NCBI GenBank assembly: GCA_033439265.1
Contig: JAVTVX010000005.1
Location: 506,001-570,000 of the forward strand
Length of the DNA stretch: 64,000 nucleotides
Reading direction: 5' to 3'
DNA from: Dillenia suffruticosa
Lineage: Eukaryota > Streptophyta > Magnoliopsida > Dilleniales > Dilleniaceae
This document shows positions 36,001-48,618 of this stretch, piece by piece. The number at the start of each line of letters is the position of its first letter. Positions within the stretch are counted from its first letter, which is position 1. The notes beneath the pieces were generated by a model that was not told the DNA's origin, did no database searches, and was given only the letters and a program-made list of their open reading frames with translations. Both the position numbers and the translations under genes were made by a program.

Positions 36001-39000
36001 TCTTTTGCATTATCCGAGCGAAAATTTTTAATTTTAGTACTAAATTGGTTGTGAATCATGGCATGAAAATTTGGAAAGACAACACTCACATCTGATTTGT
36101 TTTTTAAGAGAAAAATCCAAGAGACTCTAGTGCAATCATCAATAAAAGAAACAAACCACCGTGAACCTGAAATATTTGGAATTGTGGAGAGTCCCCAAAT
36201 ATCACTATGAATTAAATGGAAGGGAAAAAAACTCTTTTTATTATTAATGGGAAAAGAGACACGAATATGTTCGGCTTATTCGCAAACATCACAATGAAAG
36301 GTTCTAATATCTAATCCCTTGAAAAGAGTAGGAAACATAATCTTTAAAATAGTAAACAAAGGACGTCCTAGATGGGAATAGTGCAGCAATATGACATCTT
36401 TATTAGAAGAAAAAAGAAATGAAGAGGATAAATTTGTTTTGGGAAGGGTCGGCGTCTCAAGATAGTAAAGTCCATCCTTTTCTTTAGCAAGTCCAATCCT
36501 CTTCCCTGAGCCCTGTTCCTGAAAGGCACAATAAGAAGAATAAAGCGTAACATGACAATGTAAGTCTCTGTTAAGTTTTTGAATAAACACGAGATTAACA
36601 GATAATTTTGGAACATGTAAGACATTTTTTAGGACAAGGTCAGGGCTTATCTGGACATCTCCTAAACCTGCTACTGTGGTCGTGATTCCATCTGCAACGG
36701 TAATTTTTCTATTCCTTGGACATGGTGTATAGGTGCTAAAATGATTAGAGATGTAACATGTGGTCTGTGGCCCTTGAGTCTAGGATCCACGAATTTCCAA
36801 ACACTTTATCAAAGACATTTAATCCAAGAGAGTTTGAAGGTTTAGCTGAAAGTGCTAAGGAGCAGCCACCAGTAGCCGATTTTTCAAGGGTACCCAACAA
36901 GTTTAGATGTTCCAATGACTGTTGAATCTGCGCTTGTTCAGACGGTGACATGACTACCTCTGACATCCTTCAATGGTCGGCTATGAAGGCCAAGAAATAA
37001 GGGATAGCTAGGGTTAAGAAAAAATGATAGATGATTGCCAAGGGTGACTGGAATTAAGGCAAGTCACAAACAAGAAGATTGGCTATGAACGCTAGAAAAA
37101 AACTTAAGAATTTCTTAGAAAATAAACCTTACGGCTCTAATAGTGGTGAAGGCCAAATAAAGATTAGGGTTGAGAGCAATTGAGGCCAAAAGGGATGGGA
37201 CAAAAAATGAGGGTTGATGGCTATGAAGGCCAAAATAAAGATTAGGGTTGATGGCAATCAAGGCCAAGAAACCAATAGGAAATGAAGGCCAAAAAATAGA
37301 GATGGCAATGAAAGCTGAAAATTGGAGTTCACAATAAAGGCGATAAAAAATGATCGTTAAAAAAATAGAAGATGGCAGTGAAGGCCGATGAAAAAATTGA
37401 AGATCGCAATGAAGGCCGAAAAAAATGGAGATGACAATGAAAGCCGATAAAAAATGGAGATGGCAATAAAGGCCGAAAAAATTAAAGATGGAAATGAAGG
37501 CCAATAAAAAATGGAGATGGCAATGAAGGCCGATGATCCCCAAAGGAAACACGAATTCGCAATAATAAAGGTTGCTTGAAGAAGAAAATCTCAGAAAAAT
37601 CCCTAGGGCTCTGATACCATGTGGCAAATCAGATGAGAAAAACTGTTTTTTTATTATTTTTATATATTGTACGAGAGTTTCTAATGGGCTATATATATAA
37701 AATTCTTGATAGAAAGAAAAATAGCAACTACCCTAATTTTGTATATCCTCTAATCTAGGATTCCTGATTTTCTCTCAATCAAATCCCTATATTTTAGGAA
37801 ACTGATCTCTAATCAAGGATTAATAATTTCCTCTCAACCAAATCCCTATATATTAGGAAACAAATATTTCCATAATTCCTAAATTAGGAAAACAGGTGGA
37901 CATGTATTTTTCCACAGCTTCGTTTGGAAAGCCTTTAGTTCCTGTCGGTTGGTAGCAAATAAAGGGTGGCAGATGTATTGGCCTCGCTTCTTTAGGGTTA
38001 GATTGTGCACGGTGGTATTGGCCTTGTTTCTTTAGGGCTAGACTGTGCACGGTGGTTGAGTGGTCTGTTACATATAATCTTAGGCCACTTGATTAACCAG
38101 TTTCAAGAGGAGGTCTTTAGAGAGCAGAGTCAGGCCACTTGAGTGAGTGGGAAAGCCAATAATGGTGGCACTTTCTTGGAGATTATTTGCTACTTGGGAG
38201 ATAAGATTAGTGGTAAGGTTTGTCTGCCTTGTGGTGTGAATTACAGAGGTTGGCTTAAGGCATTTCTCAAAGGTGTTGCTGTTTGGTGGGGGTTTGAAAT
38301 CAAATTAGAAAAGAAATCCTGGTAGCTTTGACATCAAGAATGGCAGAAAATTTTGGGTACCTCCTCGTGACAGAAGTTCAGGCAGAATATTTTGGGACCC
38401 CATAATATGAACCGGAAAGTAAATAAAATCCTAATAAATTGAAACTTTCATAATATTTTAAAATCACAAAGAGATTGGTTAGTCTTGTGGGTTCTCATTG
38501 TTTGGACTGACATTTGGATTTGGATTTGGATTTTGTTTGTTCGTTTGTTTGTTTGTTTTTGTTGTTGTTGTTGTTGTCTTTTTTTGGGGGGGGTGTATGA
38601 AGCTGTTTGTGGTTTCTTGTGATTTGCATCTCCTTGCTGCAAGGTCAGGAGTGAAGGAAATATTGTCTAGGCAAGGTAGCTCACTTTTGCTATATGGCTT
38701 TGTTGTTGCTGGGATTGAGTTTATTAATCAAGGGAGATATAGAGAGAGATGAAAAACATGTGGTGGTATGTAGCATGATGCTTATAGCTTTGGCCCTGTT
38801 GGATTTCTCAGTGGCGGGAGATCCAAGGATCAGGGCATTTCTCTCTCTCTAATTTATAATGGCATTCTTGTTATAAAATGCAATTCCGATAATGTTCCAA
38901 GTAATTGTGACGGTGCATGGAAAAGTGTTACCAGTGTTTTAAATATACGCTTCATAATGTTAGGTTTTGAAAAGAGTGCTAAGAGTGGAACTAGTGCTCA

Positions 39001-42000
39001 ATCTTTAGTTTGACACATTTCAGATGATGACAAACTCTGTTGGGAGCTTTGGTAAATTAATTTGATTCTTTATTATTATTATTTTTAGAAAGTTGTGGAA
39101 TTTTATTTTGAGTATTAAGGGTATTTTAGTAATTTTAGTGTTCTTAAATTGGGCTTGATAGCAATGTGCATTCAAATCTGGTCTTAAAATCTTAAAGTCT
39201 ATATTTTTTTAAGTCCAGAAATCATTAGTCTTTAATTATTGTTTAGTCTTCTCTGTGTTGGAATCCTAGTTTGATTAGGAGTCAAAGCTTTGGTTTTACT
39301 AGGGTTACTACAAGTCTTATTGGAACTTGGTTTTGTAAGGAGGCTGTATATACATGGATGCTTTCAAGAGAAGAACACAGCTTTACTCAATAAAATTTCA
39401 GAAAATTTGTTTCAACGGTGTGAAGTAATTGACCTCTTAGGTGTGTCTCCTAAGAAACTCTAGGTGTGATGTCTAGCTTTCTTTTCTTTCTTCTTTTCTC
39501 TCTGCTGCTACTGTATTCTGCGTTACTGCTGACAGCTTACTAACCACTGCATCCTAGCACACTGACATCCATTAACTTTCACTAAATCATCTGGGATTCA
39601 TAACCAATAAATCCCTCTAAACCCTAATTTTCAAACGAATCCCTAGCAGGCAGCTTTCTTCCTACATTGTCGTATGTCATTCTGTGCCCTTTTAGCTGGT
39701 TTTGCTTTGTGTAGTAAGGAGAGTGTATGCATATTAGTGTAGAATCAGATCTTTGGTCTTCTCAACTTGTTTTTATATTGATTGATTCTTGATCTTATGC
39801 AGCCTGTAGGTGTTGTTGGAGCTATTGCACCTTGGAACTTTCCCTTAGCTATGATTACACGAAAGGTTCAGTGATTGTGCTATTTGCTTTGGTCATCTAC
39901 TACTGGCACACAATCTTTTATGGTGCTTTACGAAAAAAATATGCAGAATATTCCATTCTTATGGCACATTATTTCTGTTCTTGATCAGGTTGGTCCTGCT
40001 CTTGCTTGTGGCTGTACGGTGGTTGTAAAACCATCTGAACTGACACCTTTAACAGCTTTAGCTGCGGCCGAGTTGTCCCTTCAAGCTGGAATACCACCTG
40101 TAAGTGTTCGGGTTGGAGTCCTTTTATTTTTTATTTTATTTTTTTTAATGCTCAAAAGAAAATGATTAGGTTTCTTATAAACTTTATTCTCTGCGAGATC
40201 CATGCGCAAAGATGTGTCTGACAGTTACATATATGCATGCTTCAAAAGCCCCTTGATAAACTTGAAACAAGGTTTTCCATTCACTAAGTTCTTATCTCTG
40301 GGCCACTGAGGCAACAGCCTCCAAATTTGCATTTAATTTGAGTTTGTTTCTTGTAAATTCATCAATTTTATCATGTAGTATCTGTCTCCTCAAAATAGGG
40401 CACTGGTTTTGGCCTGTAACCTTTTGGTGCTCCTCCGTCCTTTGAACCAGCTTAAAAGTATATACAGTTTCGGTTTTATGGCCCTAAAAATCACATCATA
40501 ACCCTATTCCCAACATAAATTTCCCTCCTTCCGACACATTTAAAAATTGCAGTACCTGGGGTTTGAGATGAACTCAGGACATGTGCAAGATAAATCCTTG
40601 ATGCATGTGCTGGGAGGCTACTTTGTCTTGGTTGATGATGGGTCAATGGCTGATGAGAGTGATGGATTTTGGTTGGTTTATTAGAAGTGAGAAGATGAAG
40701 GCAAAGATGTTTTATTGGATTCCTTTGGCTGTGCTTTGTTTGATCTGGAAGTAGGAGGGTGAATAATTGCAGAATTTTTGAAGAAAAGAAGCCGTTGAAG
40801 CTCTTTCTTTAGAGTTGGCTCTATAGTTTGAACTTTGGCTAAAACAAAATATTTTTTGCTTTTAATGTTGGTGGATTAGGTTTGTAGATTCCTTATGTAG
40901 CTAGTTTTCTTTCTATACTTGGTTATATGCCCTTGGAGCTCTCTACTAATGTTTCCTTATTTTATGAACTATAATTTTTTTTTATTAAATACTCAATTAT
41001 TGAGCATATGGGTATTACACTTCAAATTTTTGTTTGCTTATCTCAGTACTTATTTCACTAAAGCATTAGGGATCTTGCTTTTGTGTGATATCATTCTTTT
41101 TTTTTTTTTTTTTTGATTTGTAATTTTAAGAACTGTGTAGTATCATTCTAATGCAACTGTTATGTTTGTTTTTCATTTTCATTTTCATTTTGTTTTTGTT
41201 TCTTATTTTTGTGTTTAGCTTACGTATCTGATGAAATTGTAACCTTCCAACAATCTAGGGTGCTTTGAATGTGGTCATGGGAAAAGCTTCTGATATTGGA
41301 GATGCTTTACTTGCAAGTTCACAGGTTTGTTTATTTATATATTTTTGGATTGAAAGTTTCAGCTTTCAGTGATGTAACACTGGAGTCTTCTTGGGAAGAC
41401 AAGTATGCCAGACTGACGTTGCACTTGGTGTTCATGGTTTCTGGAAACATTAGGTCAGAAAGATCACTTTCACTGGTTCAACAGCTGTTGGAAAGAAGTT
41501 AATGGCAGGCGCTGCTGGGACTGTCAAAAAGGTACACAAGCAATATCTTGGCAGCAATTTCACTTAAAAGTATTGCATCATTACGAGTGAAGATTAATAT
41601 GGTTCCAAACTATACAATTGAAGTTAAACCTCTGAACATCATTCTGTGGATTAAAATATCTGAAAAAGGACCCGACTTTGGGTGTTGAAGTGAAATTACA
41701 GATGAAATAAAACAGGAGTACAATTTTGGTATCAGATTTAGTTGGTTTATGGCTAATTATTATTCTTTATGGTACTAGGTATCTCTTGAACTTGGTGGCA
41801 ATGCACCCTGCATTATCTTTGATGATGCAGATCTGGATGTGGCAGTAAAAGGAGTGGTGAGTTCAGAAATTCCATTATGTAGTTTCTTTCTTCGGTCATG
41901 TTGAGTTTTCAAGGCACTATAGCCACATCCTCACCACAAGACAACATCCATCTTGTGGTGTGAATTTGTTTCTCATTCTTAAGTATGCATTGAATGCATG

Positions 42001-45000
42001 TAATTAGATGAGGCTGTGTGTATGTTGTGTTGTGAGTTCTCATTATATGTTCAGCACAATGATAACTGTGATAATTGAAATGATAATAGTGCAGTCGCTA
42101 GTCATTTGGACATACAAACTAACAGTACTCTTACTTCTGGTCATGGTTGTGCCGTGTACCTATGATGTACGGAAACTTCTCAAAACTAGTGTTTCCCCAT
42201 TTTAGAAATGTTTCCCGCTTCCGAAATGTTTCAACATGCTAAATTGATTTATATTTACATAAAAGTCTTTATATTTTTTATAACTACACATTTTTCATAT
42301 TTAATAAATTATTTATTTATTTAATTATAATTTTTATTTATTTATATTAATTGTATTATAATTAATAATTACATATTTAATCATTTGATATTTTTGTTAT
42401 AAAATATGATTATTTTATTATTTTTACATAATAATTAATGTTTATATAAAAATTCTTATAATTTTTATATTTGCGTATTTATCCACGTTTCTGTTTTCTG
42501 TATTCTTATAAAGTGCCATTTTGCTGTATCGTTTCGTATCCGTATCCGTTTCCTATTTCCATTTCCCGCGCAACATAGCCGTGTACCATACCCTTTTATA
42601 TTATTCCTGTTTCCTCTCTGTCCTGAGTACATCTTTGTTTCATGCGGACGTGTGCTGTAATATATGTAGACTAGAAGTCCTCTCGTAAAAACATTTCCTT
42701 TAATTGAGTACTGGAGGAGCCTAATGAGTTTCCTCTTCTTTGTGCAACACCTCTGATCTCTTCACCCCCACTGCTTACGTTTACTACCTGGTGCAAGCAC
42801 CCAATGAACATTAAACATAGAGGAAACAATCTTACATGACTTTCTTACCCACGAACAATGTAAGAACATATGATGAACTGTTTCCAAGTTGCTGTTACAA
42901 AGAGGACACCCACTTACTAGGATGGTGCCTTCTATTGAAGGCTGTCCTGAGTGAAAATCTATGACTGAGCCACCTTGGCAGAAAATGCCACCTTTGGAGG
43001 AGCTGAAGCCCTCCTGCCTCCATTTCACTTTCGAAGGGAAAGATTATTCCCACTGATGAAGCGAGGACACTTCTTAAAGGAAGCCGTGTCATGGCGGATG
43101 CTGGCATTTGTTGGACAGTTGGACATGTGTCCAACACTCTATTTGATGCTATTTTTATTATTTATTTGTTTACTTTTTTAGATAGCAAAAGGAATAATAA
43201 TAGAATGAAGAAAGAATATACAAAAACTCCAAGGATGAGACATCTTTAGAAGAGAAAAAGCACAGGTTCAGTACAAAATTAATGGATAACTGTTCTCCAA
43301 TCCCTCCACTAACTCTTCTAAACTATTGTCTTTATAACTCCCAGAAGCTTGAGTGTACAGGAGGGGAAAAAAAATCTTATCCCAAATAAAAGAATTTTGA
43401 AGATTCTAGCGTCCACTAAATGCACCATGGAATAGCTACAAAAGCACATCTCCAAAGCAGCTTATCATCTTTATTTCCGACAAAACCTCTGAAATTCATA
43501 AGAAGCAAATCATGGACACTCCTTGGACAAACATGATCATTGTTACCCACAACAAAAAGCTGATTCTACATCTCCTAGCAACTGATGATAATCTGTTTTT
43601 ACCATTGTTTTGACCCCTAATACATACATCCGGAGGGAGCTTTAAAAGGTCTTCACTTTGTAACAGATCATTGGTATTGATCTTGTTAAGTACCATAGAC
43701 CAAGTAAAAGATATAACCCTAGTAGGAACCATTGGCTTCCTAACAAAATCATTTAAAGGAAAAGGTCCGTGCTCCAGAAGACTAATGAGATAATGGAAAA
43801 AAAGATTTGTAAGAAGATCCCAAGTCCTAGTGCAACATCTTACATCGATTGAGAGTATGAGATGTTAGCATGGTGGAGTTGGAGTCTCACTTCTGCTAGT
43901 GCTAGAGTGATCTTTGGTTATGTATACATGATACATCTCCAACATAGTGAGGTGACTTTTATGGATAAAACTGTGAGACCTTTGGGTCGAGTAGATAATA
44001 CTTTATGCGTTAGGAGGTCGTTGCACTTGCTGTCTGAGCGGTACTTTGACCACTAGTGTGTGCCCACGAGGATGTAAGGCCTTTGAAAGCACGATGTTTG
44101 TTACACCCCACAGTGCTAGAGGTTGTGAGATGTTGGTGTGGTGGGACTTGATGTGCCTTTTATGGACAAAACTGTGAGGCATTCCAGTCAAAGCAGACAA
44201 TACCTCAGGCATTGGGCGTTGGAACATCCTTACACCTGGTATCATGGAACATTGATAGAAAGTTCACCTTCTTGTAGGAGAGAGAGAAAGGAGGACTCTG
44301 TAGCTTCTCTACCATTAAGATTTTTTTATTTTTATTTTTATTTTTATTTTAAATATATCAAGAAATTGAATACTACTGTCAAAAGTGGAAGTCTATCATA
44401 TAAGCCAAAAGAAGTCTAGATAATCTATAGAGACGAGGAAAAGGTATAGACAATAAACAATTCCTAATGCACCGATCTTGACAAAAAAGGACTTAGAAAC
44501 CGTCACTCTCCTTGAAAGCCAAAGGAGGAAAAAAAAAAAAGAAAAAAAAAAGAGAATGATATGAGATATGGATTTCCAATGACTACAAGGAGAAACTCTC
44601 ACTCCAATACTCGTATCCCGTCCATTATATCGGAGACCATGCTTGCTTCTAGTAACCTTGTACCATAAGGAATTAGGTTTTAAGGGGAATCCCAAAGCTG
44701 CATTCTTACTAGGGAGGTGTTCTTGGAGACTACATTACTAAGACCCAAACCACCCTTAGCCTTGGATTTAGACACCTGATCCCAACTCATGAGATGATTC
44801 CTCTTATTCAACCCACTCCCGTACCAAAGGAAATCATTTGTCAGTTTTCAATTTTCTCAGCTACCCCAACACAAACCTTCGAAAGTGAGGATTAAAAAAG
44901 AATGTTTGACAAACACTCATGGATAAGAATACTCCTCCTAGGTGAGCAAGGCTCTGGTCCACGTGTCTAATCCCTATTCCACAACAAGATCCCAAAAATA

Positions 45001-48000
45001 AACACTTTTAGGATTTTCTCCCAATGGAACCCCTAAATAAGAAATAGACTACTCATCTTTTGCACAATTGGCTATAAAAGCCAACTGATCAAGAGTCTCA
45101 CCGGAAACATTAATACCAAGAAGCTCACTCTTGGCCATTTTGACTCAAGCCCGTCGATACTCTCAAAATGACTATGCAAATTGAAAATGAGAGATGAAAA
45201 TTTCATTGCTCCCCACTCTACACTAGAGATTATATTGGCAGAAACCCTTCTCTCAATCAACCTAACAGAATCACCACTAGAGTGAGAGGAAAAGATAAAA
45301 AGGTCTCCATGTCTCAACTTGCAAGAAGCTGAGAACCAATTTTTGCACTCGGTACTGAGAATAACAGGTAAAGAGGTCGAACTCAAACAACCTTTTATCA
45401 GTCTCCTCCATAAAGACCTAAAGCCCTTATTCTCCAAAACTAAATTCGAAGAATCGCCAACTTACCTCATCACATGCTTTCTCAAAATCTAGCTTTAGGA
45501 CTACACCCATATCATCCTCCCCAATATAATCAACATCATTAGCAATCAGGGCTGCATCTAGAATCTGCCTACCATCAAGAAAAGTACTCTGAGTGGAGGA
45601 AATGGTACCATCAAGCACCACACACATGTATATTTGCAAATACATATCATATACACAACAAATGAGCCAACCCAATTGTTACTGATGTCTAGCACATACA
45701 TAGATGTGTGTGCGTGCGTGCATGTATTTATAAGTAATATATATATGTGTATGTATATATTATATGTATATTGTTCCCAACAAATGGTAGCTATCTGACT
45801 AAGGCTGCTCCCTTTGTACCACATACTGCCATGTGTGTTGTATTGCATACCCATAACCATGTGTCATAACTAACCGTGATCAAAGTAACATTGAGTGCAT
45901 GAGAGGTAAATATCAGTGAAGGATTTGTTAACACCAAGAGCACACTGAAATCTTAAGGAAGTAGGACCATTTTCATTCTCCCTTTTTAACACCAAGAACA
46001 CCTTGGACTGCATCTTCTCAATTAAAAACTTTATGATATGCTTCTTGAAAATATGGATTTCTTTAGTCAATTCCTCAATTGTCAAGTTTTTTGGATTCTC
46101 CAGTAGTTACCATGTTTATTTGTAAACGTAAATGTCTCCTATGTTTATTAGTTTTTCTCCCAAGGTTAGGAAGAAAGGGAACTCTCTGTTTTAACTTTTT
46201 CTTTTTCTTCTTCTGATGACATTGTACTTTTAATTTTGATTATGGTGGCATTGTTGCAAATTTGTTCTTCCAGCTTGCAGCAAAGTTTCGTAATAGTGGC
46301 CAAACCTGTGTGTGTGCAAATAGAGTAATTGTCCAGGAAGGTATAGCATTCCTCTCTTGTTATTCATTGTTTCTTTTTCCTCTCCTTGTATTCATAGGTT
46401 GACGAAATGATCTGTTGTTGGTGAGGAACACAGCAAAAAAATTCGGACAGTATGTGGAAACAGTGACATATTATGGTTGAGTTTTACATGTTATGGCTTG
46501 CATAACTGTCTGTTGCTTTCCAGACCAGATTCAAGTTTATGGTTGGACCATCGAATCAAATTATCTGAATACCATAAAAGTAACTTGATGCATGTCCTTC
46601 GCATAGTTTAAATGATTTGTACTTTTAATTTACATACTTTTGTTTAGCGTAGCATCTTGGTAGGTGATATTCCATGTCCTGCTGTAATTCATCAAACCAA
46701 AATCTTCAAGTGTCCCAGTTCAATATTTCAAATAAATTAGACAGCTCCTCATTAAAGATAGGCCACTGGGCTTGCCTTTTCTATGTTGATTGCTTGATTG
46801 GTCGTTTGGGAAATTCTGTCATAAACTAGTGGATTGGACTTTCTGGTGAACATGCAAGAAAGACCATCATTACCAATTGCGATGGTTGATGTTATAAACC
46901 TTAGTAACTTAAAAGGATCCTGGTCCAAGAAAACACTAAAAGAAGTCTATGGCGAAAGGTTTGTGACTAAAATATGAAGTGATGGGTAAAAGGTGTGAAA
47001 GGAAAGTCAACATAATCTGCAGAGGAGAGGTGTCGTGGTTCAAAAGGTGTCCTCTTTGTAAAAGAGCGGTTGAGATAGTAGATTACGTCTTTCATTGTGA
47101 TTGGACTAGGTTGTTTCTGGAATGTAGTTCTTTCCCTTCTGCATATGTGACAGATGCCTGCAAAACAAGTGCAAAGTGAGTGTGCATCCCTTGTTAAAGA
47201 TGTTTGCAATTTACAATTTATTTATTTATTGCAATTTTATGTTCAAGTGATTTTCCTTACCATTTTTTCATCTGAGGAGCATGCTCTTATGTCTAGATTC
47301 TTTAATCTGCACGCTGTTGGTGCTCTTTGTATACTTTTTGTTTGTTGTCTTGCCTGTCAAAGAAATGACAAGAATTATACTGTTATTTCTCATAACTAGC
47401 ATATAATTAAATCTTGAACTATAATTAGATCCTTGAAGCAAATTATAGCCAAAATATGATTTGAATCTGATAAAAATCTTCAATTTTTCATGTCAGTTCT
47501 GATAGAACATCAAAATTCTTAGGATCTTCGGAATTCATTATTTGGTCTATTGAGTGTATTAACATATGTGTGTGTTTGTGTGTATCTTTGTTCCTTTGAT
47601 TTTCAAATATAAACGTCTTCCTTATAAATTGGATTCCTATTTATTGTGGAAATTGTTCCAACTTATTGATACAAAGTAATGGAGAGTTCATATACTTTTG
47701 GTTTTTTCATCGAACTATCCAATTTACTGCCTTTATATGCAGGCATTTATGATAAATTTGCACAAGCATTCTCAAAAGCAGTTCAGAATTTGCAGGTTGG
47801 AGATGGTTTCAACGAAGGTGTGGCACAGGTACCCATTATGCATTGTTCACATCCTAATTTTCATCAATGTGATGTAGTTGTTGATTATGCTATCAAACTA
47901 GTAAAGTTTCATGCTGAGCTATTGATATCTAGAGCCTTTTTTTCTTTTGTTAGTTTATACGGATGCATCTAGAAGGAATCAATGGTGAAAGGGTGTGTTT

Positions 48001-48576
48001 AAACTGTGTTATGTAATACAAAAGATAAAAGGTTTATTTGTTGTTGTCCAGTTCCATCAAATTTGTTCTGTAAAATCATTATCTTAGATTCTCTTGTCAA
48101 CCTTTTCAAGTCTGACATTGATGTTGCCAGTTCTGTTTATCATTTGCTACTTCCTTCCCCCCCCCCCACGGGTCAAGCTCATTTTATATAAGATTGGATA
48201 CAGAACAAGAATAGGATATTAACTGTATGTATTTATCGAAAATATGTAATTTTTGAGGATATTACTTCTTGTCCTCTGTATCAGTTCTCACAACAAGACC
48301 TCCATTTTAAAATTGTTATCGAAACGAGATTTTAACCCTTTAATTATCTTTATAATGTCTGGTACTTAATTCCGATGAATTGGGTTTCTATCATCTTACT
48401 TTGCTTCAAAATTTTTACAGGGCCCATTAATTAATGAAGCTGCTGTTCAAAAGGTTGATATTCAACTCTGCTCCCCTATTTCTGCATTTTTGTGTTGATT
48501 TTGGAACATCAATCTAAAATATTGCTATCCTTGTTTGTGGTTTTTTCCCCCTTGTTCGTTGTTCCATTTTTCTTTG

Positions 48577-48618
<42 letters not shown>

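Larger units (their letters stand above)
35107..37916 (-). mobile_element. Ty1/copia LTR retrotransposon with reverse transcriptase deleted, in SSADH intron 6
   Basis: LTRs of 295 and 297 bases (35107-35401, 37620-37916) start TGTGG and end CCACA. They are flanked by a perfect 5-base target duplication GCTTC (35102-35106, 37917-37921). Read on the minus strand, the primer site TGGTATCAGAGC (initiator-Met tRNA type) follows the 5' LTR directly at 37619, and the polypurine tract TTGAGGGGGAGTG abuts the 3' LTR. Fragments in order are protease ([13 protein letters not shown], about 36800; the usual DSGATxH has lost its Gly), the GAG-pre-integrase zinc region (to about 36276), integrase ([22 protein letters not shown], 35736-36089) and the RNase H end ([15 protein letters not shown], ...DVLTKG, 35409-35690). 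Integrase runs into RNase H with no reverse transcriptase between. Frameshifts and stops make it inactive. Confidence 0.93.

Noticed and set aside
39875..40165. Continuous 96-codon frame around SSADH exon 8
   Set aside because: Only 39989-40099 is exon; the flanking codons are intron readthrough, as the GT-AG borders and family alignment show.
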